DNA of 32,120 nucleotides from Candidatus Sericytochromatia bacterium (GCA_015272195.1 JACYMC010000236.1:1-32120), one strand, 5' to 3'. Numbered from the stretch's first letter, positions 22,977 to 31,571 are shown. The notes: generated by a model from the sequence alone, not told the origin. Numbers and translations are program-made.

Positions 22977-23822
22977 TCAAAATTTTGTGCTTTCTCGGGC
23001 CTGGCGCCGCAGCCAGACCGCCAGAGAGCGATATCCTGCCTGTTCAGCGTAGTCGGAGGCATTGCGGCCCTCACGGTCGCGGGCCAGGAGCTGTGCGCCA
23101 TGCGTCAGTAACCGACGGACTGCGGCACTTTTTCCGTGTCCGGCAAAGAGCATCAGCGCGCTCTGGCCCGTGTAATTGCGGCTGTTAACATCCGCACCGG
23201 CTTGCAGCAGGCGCTCAATCAGCCGTACTTCTTCGCTGCTGGCAAACTGATCGGACAGCAGGCGCCCTGCGGGTGTAAGGGGAGCTTTGGGCACCACCAG
23301 CTCGCGTGAACGGGGACCCACGCCGCCCTGGGCTGCCAGTAGCAGGGCATCGTTGCCATCCCGGTTGTGCTGGCTCACGTCTGCACCGCTGGCCAGAAGC
23401 CAGTCCACGACCTGCAGGTGACCCCAGAAGGCGGCCCACATCAGGGCTGTGTTGCCGATTTCTTCGATCGCGTCGCGCTGGGCACCCGCCTGCATCAATT
23501 GTTTGACCATCGCCAGCTGGCCGCCGGCGGCCGCCATGATCAGGGGGGTATGTCCGCGCAGGTTGCGGGCGTTGACGTCAGCGCCGGCCGCAATCAGGGC
23601 GTCAACTGCCGGGCCGTGATCGCGGTAAATGGCCAGCATCAGTGGCGTCAGGCCGCGGTCCGTGTGGCGCACTTCCAGCCGTGCTCCCTGGCTCAGGGCT
23701 GTGGTAATCGCTTCACGATCCCCCGCCAGGCTGGCGCCGATCAGGGCCTGATCCGCCGGGGGCAACTGCAGCAGCAGGCCCAGCAGCAGGGCCGGCAGCC
23801 CGCTCAGGGCCAGCGCGCTCAC
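22977..23822 (-). CDS. Exported ankyrin-repeat protein
   Basis: 281 residues from GTG 23822, which overlaps the TGA of the upstream dehydrogenase (GTGA), so the two are translationally coupled. The N-terminus is a hydrophobic signal-like segment (about 3-22). Ankyrin repeats then run from about 27 to 275, recognised by repeated GxTPLMLAI, ALIAAGADVNARNLRGHTPL, NTALMWAAFWGH and GADVNSRNYTGQSALM patterns. An insert of about 45 residues (near 165-210) interrupts the array before the last repeats. Ankyrin arrays mediate protein-protein contacts. Export plus coupling suggests an envelope partner of the dehydrogenase or of the outer-membrane protein encoded upstream. The binding target is unknown. 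Confidence 0.87.
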   Translation of the reverse strand: MSALALSGLPALLLGLLLQLPPADQALIGASLAGDREAITTALSQGARLEVRHTDRGLTPLMLAIYRDHGPAVDALIAAGADVNARNLRGHTPLIMAAAGGQLAMVKQLMQAGAQRDAIEEIGNTALMWAAFWGHLQVVDWLLASGADVSQHNRDGNDALLLAAQGGVGPRSRELVVPKAPLTPAGRLLSDQFASSEEVRLIERLLQAGADVNSRNYTGQSALMLFAGHGKSAAVRRLLTHGAQLLARDREGRNASDYAEQAGYRSLAVWLRRQARESTKF

Positions 23823-26695
23823 AGCAAGGCCTCACAAAGCAGGTGGGCCACGGAGCGGTAGGGCCGCTCCAGCACCAGATTCAGGCCCATTTCACAGGAG
23901 CGGCTGCAGCTGACATAGCGGCTGTCTGGGGGCAGATCCCGTGCCTGCAGCTCCTGCTGCAGCGGGTGCAAAGCCGCCTGCGGCAGCTCGGGGTAGAGCA
24001 GACCGCGGTCGCCGGCAAAGCCACAGCAGCCGGCCTGGCGCGGTGTGACGACCTGGCTGCTGCAGCGCCGGGCCAGGCTCTCAAGCTGGGCTTCGAGGCC
24101 CATTTTACGCAGGGAGCAGACCGGGTGCAGTACCACCGGGGTGCTGCTTTGCTGCAGCTTTAAGCGTGGGGCGACGGTGTTGGCCAGCCAGCTGACGCTG
24201 TCGTGAACTTGCAGACCCGCAAACTCGGGGTGCTGATGAAGGCTTTGCTGCAGGTGCAGCGTACAGGGGCTGGTATCCATGATGACCGGCAGCTGACCCT
24301 GGCGCGACCAGTGCCAGAGGGCTTGCAGGGTCTGCCGGCTCTGCAGGCGGGCCGTTTCGGGCAGGCCCTTTGACAGCGGCGGCAGGCCGCAGCAGCGTTT
24401 GCGGCTGTCTGGCGGCAGCCAGACCGGTAGGGCCGCCTTGCGGGCCAGGGTCATGATGCTTTCGGGCAGTGAGGGCGCGTCGGCATAACCCAGCGTGCGG
24501 CTGAGGCAGGACGGAAAATACACGTATTCGGCCCCGGCACGGGCGCTGGCCGGCAGGGGGCCTTTGACTGCCGGCGGCAGATTCTGGGTCCAGTGGGCTG
24601 GCCAGGCGCTGCCGCCCAGCCTTTGCTGGGCCAGCGGCAGCAGCGGCGCGGCAAAGGCTTGCAGTGCGGGCCAGAGGCGCAGGCCCTGGCGCAGCCCGCC
24701 GCTGATCAGCCTAAAGCCCTGATTCAGGCCGTGGCCCAGAGCCTGCTGCCAGAAGGGGGCCAGTTGCTGTGGTACATGCTCGCCCGGCTGCGCCGGCGGC
24801 TGGGTTTGTTCGGCGCGCAGGCGTTTGACCAGGGCCCCCGTGTCCAGCCCAATCGGACAGGCCATGGCACAGAGGCTGTCGGCAGCACAGGTGGCCAGCC
24901 CGCTGTAGGCGTAATCGGCCTGCAGCTGCTTCAGTGTCTGGATCTCACCGGCAGCCGCCAGCCGGGCCTGCTCGCGGCGCAGCACGATGCGCTGGCGCGG
25001 GGTCAGGCTCAAGCGCCGGCTCGGGCAGGCCGGCTCGCAAAAGCCGCATTCGGTGCAGGCGTCGACCTCCGGGTCAATCGCCGGCAGGTTTTTGAGATGT
25101 TCTACATGGGCCAGGGGGCTGGGGCTCAGAATCACGCCCGGATTGAGCAAATGCTGTGGATCGAGCAGGTTTTTGAGCTGCCGCATGATCGCCATGGCCT
25201 CGGGTCCCCACTCGGCCTCAACAAAGGGTGCCATATTGCGGCCGGTGCCGTGCTCGGCTTTGAGTGCCCCGCCGAGGGACAGGACGCCCTGGACGAGATC
25301 TTCTAAAAAGTGCTGGTAGCGGGCCGTATCTGCCGCTGTATCAAAGCGCGGGGTCATCACAAAGTGCAGATTGGCATCCAGCGCGTGGCCAAAAATAATG
25401 CTGTCGGGGTAGCTGTGGCTGGCAAAGAGCTGCTGCAACAGGCGGGCTCCGGCGGCCAGCTGATCCGGCGGAAAGACCACGTCTTCAATGATCACGCTGC
25501 TGCCCCGCTGGCGCACGGAACCCACCGAAGGGTAGAGCCCTTTGCGCAGCTGCCAGAGCCGGGCCTGTTCTGCGGGCGTCTGGCTCATGCGCAGGGGCGC
25601 ACAGAGCGGCAGGGCCTGCCAACACCCTTGTGCCGCTGCCAGGGTGGCTTCCAGCTCCGGGGCCGTGGCTTGCTGATACTCCACCAGCAGCAGGGCGGCT
25701 TCAGCGGGCAGGGTGTGTGCCTGCAGCCAGTCGTTCAGTACTTCTGACGGCATGCTGGCAATCGAGGCCGCATCCATCAGCTCAATCGCTGCGGCCCCGC
25801 TCTGGCGCAGGGGGCTGACGGCGGCACAGGCCGCTTCGAGATCGGCAAAAAACAGCAGGCCGGTGGCGCTGCAGGGCAGCACGGGCAGGGTCTGCAGGGT
25901 GGCTGCGGCAATAAAGCCCAGGGTGCCCTCGGAGCCAATCATCAGGTGGGTCAGGATCTGCAGGCTCTGATCAAAGTCCAGCAGGGCGTTGAGGCTGTAG
26001 CCGGTGGTGTTTTTCTGGCGGTATTTGGCCCGGATGTGGGCCTGCAGCGCAGGCTGGTCATGCACGGCCTGGCGCAGGGCCAGCAGGCCCTGATGCAGGG
26101 CCGGATGCTCGGCCTCAAAGCGCGCCTGGGCCTCGGGCTCCGCGCTGTCGATCAGGCTGCCGCAGGGCAGAATCAGGCGCAGGCTGTCGAGGGTATGGTA
26201 GGCGTTCTGCTGTACGCCGCAGCACATGCCGCTGGCGTTATTGGCCAGCATGCCGCCCAGCATGCAGGCCTGAATCGAGGCCGGGTCGGGCCCGATTTTG
26301 CGCCCATGTTCGCGCAGCAGGGCGTTGATCTGGCCGCCGATGGCACCGGGCATGCCCCAGACGCGCTGCCCGCCATCGCGTACTTCGATAGCGCCCCAGT
26401 GGCGGGCCAGATCGACCAGCACACCATCGGTGATGGCCTGACCCGAGAGGCTGGTGCCGGCGGCTCTGAAGGTCAGGGGCACGCGCCAGCGCTGGCTCCA
26501 GCCAAAGAGGGCCTGCACCTCGGCTTCGCTGCGTGGCTGCACCACGGCTTTGGGAATCAGGCGATACACGCTGGCGTCGCTGGCGTAGGCCACCCGGTCC
26601 AGCCAGCGGGTGAGGGTGCGCTGTGGGCTGCAGATGGCTTGCAAGGCCTGCAGGGCCTCGGGGGCCAGGCCGGTGCTTTCGTCTGCTGTCGCCAT
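23819..26695 (-). CDS. FAD-binding and Fe-S-binding dehydrogenase (D-lactate / D-2-hydroxyacid type)
   Basis: 958 residues from ATG 26695, the start closest after the upstream stop; ATG 26716 is possible. Domain order: a PCMH-type FAD-binding domain with FRAAGTSLSGQAITDGVLVD (about 78-97) and MLANNASGMCCG (about 148-159); an FAD-oxidase C-terminal domain with FGHALDANLHFV and KAEHGTGRNMAPFVE; a ferredoxin-like unit with CTECGFCEPACP (about 546-557) and CAADSLCAMACP (near 603-614); and a C-terminal CCG-type region with KRCCGLPPLSKG and AGCCGFAGDRG. This architecture is that of the large D-lactate dehydrogenases (Dld-II) and of YdiJ-type D-2-hydroxyglutarate dehydrogenases, which pass electrons to quinone or cytochrome. 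Substrate cannot be decided by reading. It overlaps the exported ankyrin gene and follows an outer-membrane protein gene. Confidence 0.87.
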   Translation of the reverse strand: MATADESTGLAPEALQALQAICSPQRTLTRWLDRVAYASDASVYRLIPKAVVQPRSEAEVQALFGWSQRWRVPLTFRAAGTSLSGQAITDGVLVDLARHWGAIEVRDGGQRVWGMPGAIGGQINALLREHGRKIGPDPASIQACMLGGMLANNASGMCCGVQQNAYHTLDSLRLILPCGSLIDSAEPEAQARFEAEHPALHQGLLALRQAVHDQPALQAHIRAKYRQKNTTGYSLNALLDFDQSLQILTHLMIGSEGTLGFIAAATLQTLPVLPCSATGLLFFADLEAACAAVSPLRQSGAAAIELMDAASIASMPSEVLNDWLQAHTLPAEAALLLVEYQQATAPELEATLAAAQGCWQALPLCAPLRMSQTPAEQARLWQLRKGLYPSVGSVRQRGSSVIIEDVVFPPDQLAAGARLLQQLFASHSYPDSIIFGHALDANLHFVMTPRFDTAADTARYQHFLEDLVQGVLSLGGALKAEHGTGRNMAPFVEAEWGPEAMAIMRQLKNLLDPQHLLNPGVILSPSPLAHVEHLKNLPAIDPEVDACTECGFCEPACPSRRLSLTPRQRIVLRREQARLAAAGEIQTLKQLQADYAYSGLATCAADSLCAMACPIGLDTGALVKRLRAEQTQPPAQPGEHVPQQLAPFWQQALGHGLNQGFRLISGGLRQGLRLWPALQAFAAPLLPLAQQRLGGSAWPAHWTQNLPPAVKGPLPASARAGAEYVYFPSCLSRTLGYADAPSLPESIMTLARKAALPVWLPPDSRKRCCGLPPLSKGLPETARLQSRQTLQALWHWSRQGQLPVIMDTSPCTLHLQQSLHQHPEFAGLQVHDSVSWLANTVAPRLKLQQSSTPVVLHPVCSLRKMGLEAQLESLARRCSSQVVTPRQAGCCGFAGDRGLLYPELPQAALHPLQQELQARDLPPDSRYVSCSRSCEMGLNLVLERPYRSVAHLLCEALL

Positions 26696-26699
26696 CGTT

Positions 26700-27608
26700 T
26701 TACTCACGGCGGGCATAGTCGGGAATACCACCGCGCAGGCCTTTGCCCCGCGTCAGGGGCAGGCCGTAGCGAAAGTGCGCTCCCAGCATGACCTGGGTTA
26801 AATGGGGCTGGTTCTGTGTCCAGAGCGACTGTTCCAGCTGCAGCGAGAGATCCAGCACCGGCTGCACGCGCCAGGCCAGCAGGGGGCGCAGCAGGACCTG
26901 GCTCTGGGCCTGGGCTCGCGTCTGGTTGAGGGCGATTTCGCCTTTAAGGGTCAAGGCGGCAAACCAGCTTTCGCTCAGCCAGATGCCGCCTTCGGCCAGC
27001 AGCAGGATCTGATCGGCGGGTTTTTCGATCTCGCGCCCGGCGGCAGCGGCCTGGGCCACCAGGGCGTGTTCGCGCGGAAAGTTGGTGCGGAAGCGATAAC
27101 CGGCACCGCCCTGTATATAGGCTTCCAGCGGAAAAAAGTCCCAGCCGCCCAGCAGGCTCAGCTCCATGTCAAGCAGACCGTTGCCCAGCGTGGGCATCAG
27201 GGCCGGGTTATAACCCGTTGGTACACGAAAGCCGCCGCTGAGGGCCAGGCCAAAGGGCTCGTCGAGCAGCTGCACGCGGGAGCCCAGAAAAAGGTCCGTA
27301 AAGCCATTGTTAACCAGGCGTTCCGGCTCGCCACTTTCGTGGGCGCGGCTGCGGATCAGAAAAGGATAGGCCAGACGAAAAGTGGTGTTTTCGAGCAGAC
27401 CGTACTCCAGCAGGCCGCGAAACTGCATCTGCTGGTGGGATTCACCCGCCAGGCGGTAGCTGCCGCCGCCCATTTCCCATTCGACATAGCGGCTATCGCG
27501 CTCAATCACCCAGGCGCTGTCGCTCAGCGCCTGGGCGGGCAGGGTGCTGACCAGTGCGAGCAGGCTGGTCAGCAGGAGTCTCAAAGTAGAGCGTGTGTGG
27601 GCCAGCAT
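26700..27608 (-). CDS. Outer-membrane beta-barrel-like protein
   Basis: 302 residues. A signal peptide is clear (TRSTLRLLLTSLLALVSTLPAQA, cleavage near 27). The mature part alternates polar and hydrophobic residues in short strands separated by Gly/Asn turns, for example FRGLLEYGLLENTTFRLAYPF, GFTDLFLGSRVQLL, FGLALSGGFRVPTGY, EAYIQGGAGYRFRTNF, and ends in VMLGAHFRYGLPL. This resembles the phenol-pathway MetA-like/transporter barrels of diderm bacteria; family assignment is tentative. Its ATG directly abuts the TAA of the YaaR gene (TAAATG), and the dehydrogenase gene begins four bases after its own stop, so it is part of a tight operon. Confidence 0.75.
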   Translation of the reverse strand: MLAHTRSTLRLLLTSLLALVSTLPAQALSDSAWVIERDSRYVEWEMGGGSYRLAGESHQQMQFRGLLEYGLLENTTFRLAYPFLIRSRAHESGEPERLVNNGFTDLFLGSRVQLLDEPFGLALSGGFRVPTGYNPALMPTLGNGLLDMELSLLGGWDFFPLEAYIQGGAGYRFRTNFPREHALVAQAAAAGREIEKPADQILLLAEGGIWLSESWFAALTLKGEIALNQTRAQAQSQVLLRPLLAWRVQPVLDLSLQLEQSLWTQNQPHLTQVMLGAHFRYGLPLTRGKGLRGGIPDYARRE

Positions 27609-28058
27609 TTAAATGTACATATCCAGCAGAATGCCCCGGATCTCCTGAATGCGGGCGGCCATTTCGAGAGCCCGGCCCTGGTTGCTGAGGACCTGGTCGG
27701 TCAGGCTGGCCAGCTGGGTATCGACCTCGCGCACCAGCATATACAGGCGGTTGTGGCGGTCAAAGTGCCGGCTGATGGCAAAGGCCTCGCCCTGGGCTTT
27801 GCGCAGAAACTGGCGCACGGCCTGGGTGTAGCGGGTCAGCTGGCCTTCAGCCGGGTTTTGCAGCAATTGCTGGGCGGTACTGTCAACGTCCAGCATCAGC
27901 TGATCGAGGGAGGCTTTGATCTGGGCCGCACTGGCGGAGATTTTCTGCTGAAAGTTGCCAGCGGCACTTTCGCCCGTTTCGCGGGCAGCCTGCGAAGCGC
28001 TCTGAACCTGATCAGAGCGGGTCTGGCGGCGTTTGGGATCGTTTTCGATTTGCATCAT
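27609..28058 (-). CDS. YaaR family protein (DUF327)
   Basis: 149 residues from ATG 28058 (a second ATG follows at 28055). The frame is open a further kilobase upstream, but that part is only the complement of the dihydrouridine synthase gene. The protein starts with a basic, polar region (about 1-35) and then a long helical domain: FQQKISASAAQIKASLDQLM, then LTRYTQAVRQFLRKAQGEAF (about 76-95), ending LEMAARIQEIRGILLDMYI. Length, helix pattern and the Y-x-x-x-V-x-x-F-L motif fit the YaaR/DUF327 family. In Bacillus yaaR lies next to darA (c-di-AMP receptor) and holB. Function unknown; here it heads the operon upstream of the barrel and dehydrogenase genes. Confidence 0.75.
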   Translation of the reverse strand: MMQIENDPKRRQTRSDQVQSASQAARETGESAAGNFQQKISASAAQIKASLDQLMLDVDSTAQQLLQNPAEGQLTRYTQAVRQFLRKAQGEAFAISRHFDRHNRLYMLVREVDTQLASLTDQVLSNQGRALEMAARIQEIRGILLDMYI

Positions 28059-28107
28059 CCGTTCAGGATACGCCCGCGGCAAAACAGAAGTCAAGCAATC
28101 AGGCCCT

Positions 28108-28134
28108 GAATCAGGCTTCAACCGGCCCTGATTC
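28108..28134. repeat. Inverted repeat in the dus/yaaR divergent promoter region
   Basis: GAATCAGG (28108-28115) pairs perfectly with CCTGATTC (28127-28134) across 11 bases. It lies midway between the divergent starts (28058 and 28173). No T-run follows, so an operator or shared regulatory site is more likely than a terminator. Confidence 0.35.
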
Positions 28135-28172
28135 CCTTTACAGCGGCTCAATAAATGCTTTAAGGTGATTTT

Positions 28173-29195
28173 ATGCAATTTGCCCACCTTCATTTTGACC
28201 ATATTCCGGTTGTGCTGGCCCCCATGGAAGACGTGACCGATCTGGCCTTTCGCCTGATCTGCAAGCGCCACGGAGCCGATATAGTCTATACCGAATTTGT
28301 CTCGTCTGAGGCCCTGATCCGCGATATTCGCGGGGCCATCAACAAAATGCGCATTCTCGACGAAGAGCGCCCGATTGGCATTCAGATTTACGGCAACAAG
28401 GTCGAGAGCATGGTGCAGGCCGCCAGAATTGTGGAGCAGGCCGAACCTGACCTGCTGGATATCAACTACGGTTGCCCCAGCAAGCATGTGGCCGGCAGCG
28501 GGGCTGGCTCCGGCCTGCTCAAAACCCCCGAACTGATGGAAGCCATCACCCGTGGCGTGATTGATGCGGTCAATCTGCCCGTCACCGCCAAAACCCGCCT
28601 GGGCTGGTGTGATGGCCAGATCAATATTGTCGAGATTGCCCGGATGCTGGAGCGTTGCGGTATTCAGGTGCTGACCATTCATGGCCGCACCCGCAGCCAG
28701 AAGTTCAAGGGCCAGGCCAACTGGGAGCTGATTGGCACGGCCAAACAGGCCGTGCAGATTCCGATCATTGGCAATGGTGACGTGGTCAGCCCTGAAAATG
28801 CCAGAACCCTGCTGGATGTAGCGGGGGTGGATGGTGTGATGATTGGCCGGGGAGCCTATGGCCGGCCCTGGATTTTTAAGCAGACCAAGCACTTTCTGCA
28901 GCACGGTGAGATCCTGCCCGATCCCGAGCTGGCCGAGCGGGTGGAGGTGCTGTTTGAGCATCTGGCCCTGTCGATTCAGTTTAAAGGCGAGCGCCGCAGC
29001 GCGCTCGAAATGGGCAAGCACTACGGCAACTACCTCAAGGGCGTGCGCAATGTGAAGCATCTCAAGGCCGCTCTGCGCAGCCTCAGCAGCTACGACGAGA
29101 TTCACAGCACCATCACCCGCTTTATCCGTCAGTTTGGCATCGAAGAGATTGAGGCACCACCAACGCTGCCTGAGCCCCTGCTGCAGGGCGTCTGA
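28173..29195 (+). CDS. tRNA-dihydrouridine synthase
   Basis: 340 residues, full length for the Dus family (FMN enzymes that reduce uridines in the tRNA D-loop). APMEDVTDLAFRLICKRHGA (16-35) is the N-terminal FMN motif, and IGIQIYGN follows. DINYGCPSKHVAGSGAGSGLL holds the catalytic Cys (C101). KTRLGW, IHGRTRSQKFKGQANW, IIGNGDV and GVMIGRGAYGRPWIF are the phosphate-binding and tRNA-binding blocks. The C-terminal helical domain includes KHYGNYLKGVRN. Most like DusB, but the subtype is not certain. AAGGTG lies five bases before ATG 28173. Divergent from yaaR. Confidence 0.93.
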   Translation: MQFAHLHFDHIPVVLAPMEDVTDLAFRLICKRHGADIVYTEFVSSEALIRDIRGAINKMRILDEERPIGIQIYGNKVESMVQAARIVEQAEPDLLDINYGCPSKHVAGSGAGSGLLKTPELMEAITRGVIDAVNLPVTAKTRLGWCDGQINIVEIARMLERCGIQVLTIHGRTRSQKFKGQANWELIGTAKQAVQIPIIGNGDVVSPENARTLLDVAGVDGVMIGRGAYGRPWIFKQTKHFLQHGEILPDPELAERVEVLFEHLALSIQFKGERRSALEMGKHYGNYLKGVRNVKHLKAALRSLSSYDEIHSTITRFIRQFGIEEIEAPPTLPEPLLQGV

Positions 29196-29218
29196 AGCCC
29201 TCTTTTAAGGCTTTCTGC

Positions 29219-29248
29219 TTGGAGCGGAGCTGCTGCGGGCCCTATACT
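29219..29248 (+). promoter_or_regulatory. sigma70 promoter of the apbE-like gene
   Basis: TTGGAG (29219-29224) and TATACT (29243-29248) are spaced by 18 bases. A start of transcription 7 bases later would coincide with ATG 29255, so the mRNA may be leaderless or have a very short leader if ATG 29267 is used. Confidence 0.55.
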
Positions 29249-29254
29249 GGAAGC

Positions 29255-30265
29255 ATGCTTTATCTGATGCGCTGGCTTTGTACCAGCTTATTGCTGCTCA
29301 GATCCCTGATGCCCGCGGCCCTGGCCCAGCAGGCCCCGCTACCGGAGGCCTCGACTGCTCCCTGGCAGCGCAAACACGACTACCTGGAGCGCGTGGGCAA
29401 TCTGCAGGTGCTGTTGGAATTTTATACTGACCCCGGCGTGGAGGGCGCACCGATTGCGGCCCGGATTTATGGCCATCTGCGTCAGCGCCAGCGCGATCTG
29501 GCGGCCATTCAGCGTCAGTTTGAGGCTGCCCGTCAGAAGCCCAGTCCGCTGTCGGGCGAGGCCCAGACCCTGTTTCAGCAATTGCTGAACTACTGCCAGT
29601 GGAGTGCGCGGGCCTTTGACCCCACCGATCTGCCCTTGCGTGAAGCCTGGGGCTTTACCCCGGATTCACTCTCTGCCCAGCTGCCCCGCACGGAACGCCT
29701 GAAGGCGGTGCTGCCCAAAGTCAACTGCCAGGCCATGGAGCTGGAGCGCGTGCCCCCCAGCCTGTTTTTAAAGCAGGCTGATTTGCAGCTTAACTGGGAG
29801 TTGTTTCGGCGGGGCTGGCTGATTGACCAGGCTCTGGCCCAGCTGCAAAGCCCTGAGATTTCGGCCGCCCGGGTGCAGATTGATCAGCTGGCCTATTACC
29901 ATCGCAGCCCGCCCGATGCGCCGGCCTGGAAGGTGGCTCTGCCGCATCCACGTGAAAAGAACCAGACCCTCGACTACCTCTACCTCAAAGATCAGGCCCT
30001 GGCAATCCGGGGGGATTACCAGGACTACTTTTTATCCAACGGCCTGCGCTACAGCAGCCTGCTGGACCCGCGCAGCGGCATGCCCCGGCGCGAGATGATG
30101 GCCGTCTACGTCACCGCGCCAGCGGCCCTGGATGCTGAAATCCTGGCCCATGCCGCAGCCGTGCTGGAAGAAGACGGCGTCAAGGCCCTGCTGAAATCAG
30201 CGGGCCGGGCCACGGTCTACCAAATTGTCGAACGCCACGGTTTGCTGGTACCTTTGAGATATTAA
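29255..30265 (+). CDS. Exported degenerate ApbE-like protein
   Basis: 336 residues from ATG 29255; ATG 29267 is an alternative, and the longer TTG 29219 frame begins inside the promoter. A signal peptide (MRWLCTSLLLLRSLMPAALAQ) is followed by a region matching the order of ApbE, the FAD:protein FMN transferase. Seen are FDPTDLPLREAWGFTPDSL (ApbE: FDPT...P...WGF), LQLNWELFRRGWLIDQALA in the place of LDLGGIAKGYAVDRAL, IRGDYQDYF in the place of SGDYE, and LLDPRSGMP in the place of HIIDPRTG. A D-A-E-x-L-A-H segment replaces the metal-binding A-D-x-L-A-T. The Gly-Gly-x-x-Lys-Gly loop and the active-site His are missing, so it is likely not a normal flavin transferase. The permease gene follows after 18 bases. 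Confidence 0.7.
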   Translation: MLYLMRWLCTSLLLLRSLMPAALAQQAPLPEASTAPWQRKHDYLERVGNLQVLLEFYTDPGVEGAPIAARIYGHLRQRQRDLAAIQRQFEAARQKPSPLSGEAQTLFQQLLNYCQWSARAFDPTDLPLREAWGFTPDSLSAQLPRTERLKAVLPKVNCQAMELERVPPSLFLKQADLQLNWELFRRGWLIDQALAQLQSPEISAARVQIDQLAYYHRSPPDAPAWKVALPHPREKNQTLDYLYLKDQALAIRGDYQDYFLSNGLRYSSLLDPRSGMPRREMMAVYVTAPAALDAEILAHAAAVLEEDGVKALLKSAGRATVYQIVERHGLLVPLRY

Positions 30266-30283
30266 TCCCCGATTGAGGCAAGC

Positions 30284-31441
30284 ATGCAAAGCGCCCTTTT
30301 TCTGGCCTTTAAACAATTGCGCACCCGCTGGAAGCAAACCCTGGTGTCGGTACTGAGCGTGGCCGTGGGGGTCATGATTCTGACCACGGCCCTGGCCCTG
30401 ACCAACGGCTTTGAAAACGATATGGTGCGCAAAATTCTGGGGACGACCCCCCACATCAGCATCAAGCCGGGCGTCAGTGACTACCTCGACGAATACAGCA
30501 TCCTGCAGCAGCAGGTCAGCCGCGACAATCGCGTCACGGCGGCTTTTCCGGTGCTGCGCCAGCAGGCCCTGATGAGCAACCCCCTGCACACCACGGGCAC
30601 GCTGCTCTTTGGGGTGCCGCCCGAGCAGGCGGCTCGCGGCATGAAGGATTTTTTGCAAAAAGGGGCCTGGCAGATCGACGGCGAAGCCAGCGTGGTGGTC
30701 GGCTCGGAGCTGGCCCAGAAGCTGCAGCTCTTTGTGGGCGACAGTGTGCAGATGATCAGCAAAAATGGCACTTCCACCTTTCAGGTGGCCGGGGTCTTTC
30801 ATTCGGGGCTCTATGAACTCGACAGCCGCATTGCGGTCATGCCGCTGGAGCAGGTGCAGGCCCTGTTTCAACTGGACGATGTAGCCAACGAACTCTTTGT
30901 GCAGGTCGACAAGGTCTTTGTGGCCCCCGAAATTGCCACGGTGCTGCAGCAGCAGTACCCGCACTATTACATCCGCACCTGGATGGAAACCAACCGCAAC
31001 CTGCTCTCGGCCATGGCCCTCGAAAAAAAGGTGATCTTTCTGGTGATCCTGTTTATTATTGTGGTGGCCCTGGTGGGCATTGCCAATACCCAGATCATGA
31101 TCGTGATGGAAAAAACCGCCGACATCGCTATTTTGCGGGCCATCGGGGCCAGCCGTCGCCAGATCAGCCGGGTCTTTCTGGTGCAGGGCGTGGCGGTGGG
31201 GGTGATCGGGGTTTTGCTGGGTTCTCTGCTGGGCGTGCTGGCATCGGGTTATCTGTCCTTTTTTCCGATCCGTATTCCCGGCGAGGTCTACGACCTGGAC
31301 TATCTGCCCGTTAAAATGCTCTGGCAGGACTTTGCCTGGGTAGCTGTCTCAACCCTGGTGCTCTGCGTGCTGGCCAGCTTCTTTCCGGCCCGCCGCGCCG
31401 GCCGCGCCGACCCCATGACGACTTTGCGGCGGCATATCTGA
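30284..31441 (+). CDS. ABC transporter permease, MacB/LolC/LolE type
   Basis: 385 residues with a first membrane helix (LVSVLSVAVGVMILTTALAL, about 20-40), a large extracytoplasmic domain (about 41-245, MacB-PCD type), and three helices near 246-275, 300-328 and 345-368. MEKTADIAILRAIGASRRQISRVFL (about 277-301) is the coupling-helix motif of FtsX/LolC-like permeases, and the end carries FFPARRAGRADPMTTLR. GAGG lies 6 bases before ATG 30284. Lol-type permeases extract lipoproteins from the inner membrane; MacB types export other substrates. No ATPase gene is in the window, and the next feature on the right is an insertion sequence, so the partner may lie beyond it. Confidence 0.9.
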   Translation: MQSALFLAFKQLRTRWKQTLVSVLSVAVGVMILTTALALTNGFENDMVRKILGTTPHISIKPGVSDYLDEYSILQQQVSRDNRVTAAFPVLRQQALMSNPLHTTGTLLFGVPPEQAARGMKDFLQKGAWQIDGEASVVVGSELAQKLQLFVGDSVQMISKNGTSTFQVAGVFHSGLYELDSRIAVMPLEQVQALFQLDDVANELFVQVDKVFVAPEIATVLQQQYPHYYIRTWMETNRNLLSAMALEKKVIFLVILFIIVVALVGIANTQIMIVMEKTADIAILRAIGASRRQISRVFLVQGVAVGVIGVLLGSLLGVLASGYLSFFPIRIPGEVYDLDYLPVKMLWQDFAWVAVSTLVLCVLASFFPARRAGRADPMTTLRRHI

Positions 31442-31541
31442 GGGCACAGTCGCTCATTCACATACCAGCCGGCGTTTTTATGCGCCTGACTGACGCCAGC
31501 AAGTCACTTAAGAATATTTTGAAGTAATTAAACTTACGCAA

Positions 31542-31571
31542 TTGACTTTGTGGTGACAATCGCTTAATACT
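31542..31571 (+). promoter_or_regulatory. sigma70-like promoter candidate
   Basis: TTGACT (31542-31547) with AATACT (31566-31571) at 18 bases. The RNA would begin near 31578, cover the two small hairpins and reach the transposase start (31825) after about 250 bases. Confidence 0.4.

Noticed and set aside
26802..28109. 435-codon plus-strand open frame
   Set aside because: It is the complement of the barrel and YaaR genes; composition shows no protein-family pattern.
28059..29105. N-terminal extension of the YaaR frame by about 350 residues
   Set aside because: It is entirely antisense to the dihydrouridine synthase gene; only the last 149 residues look like DUF327.
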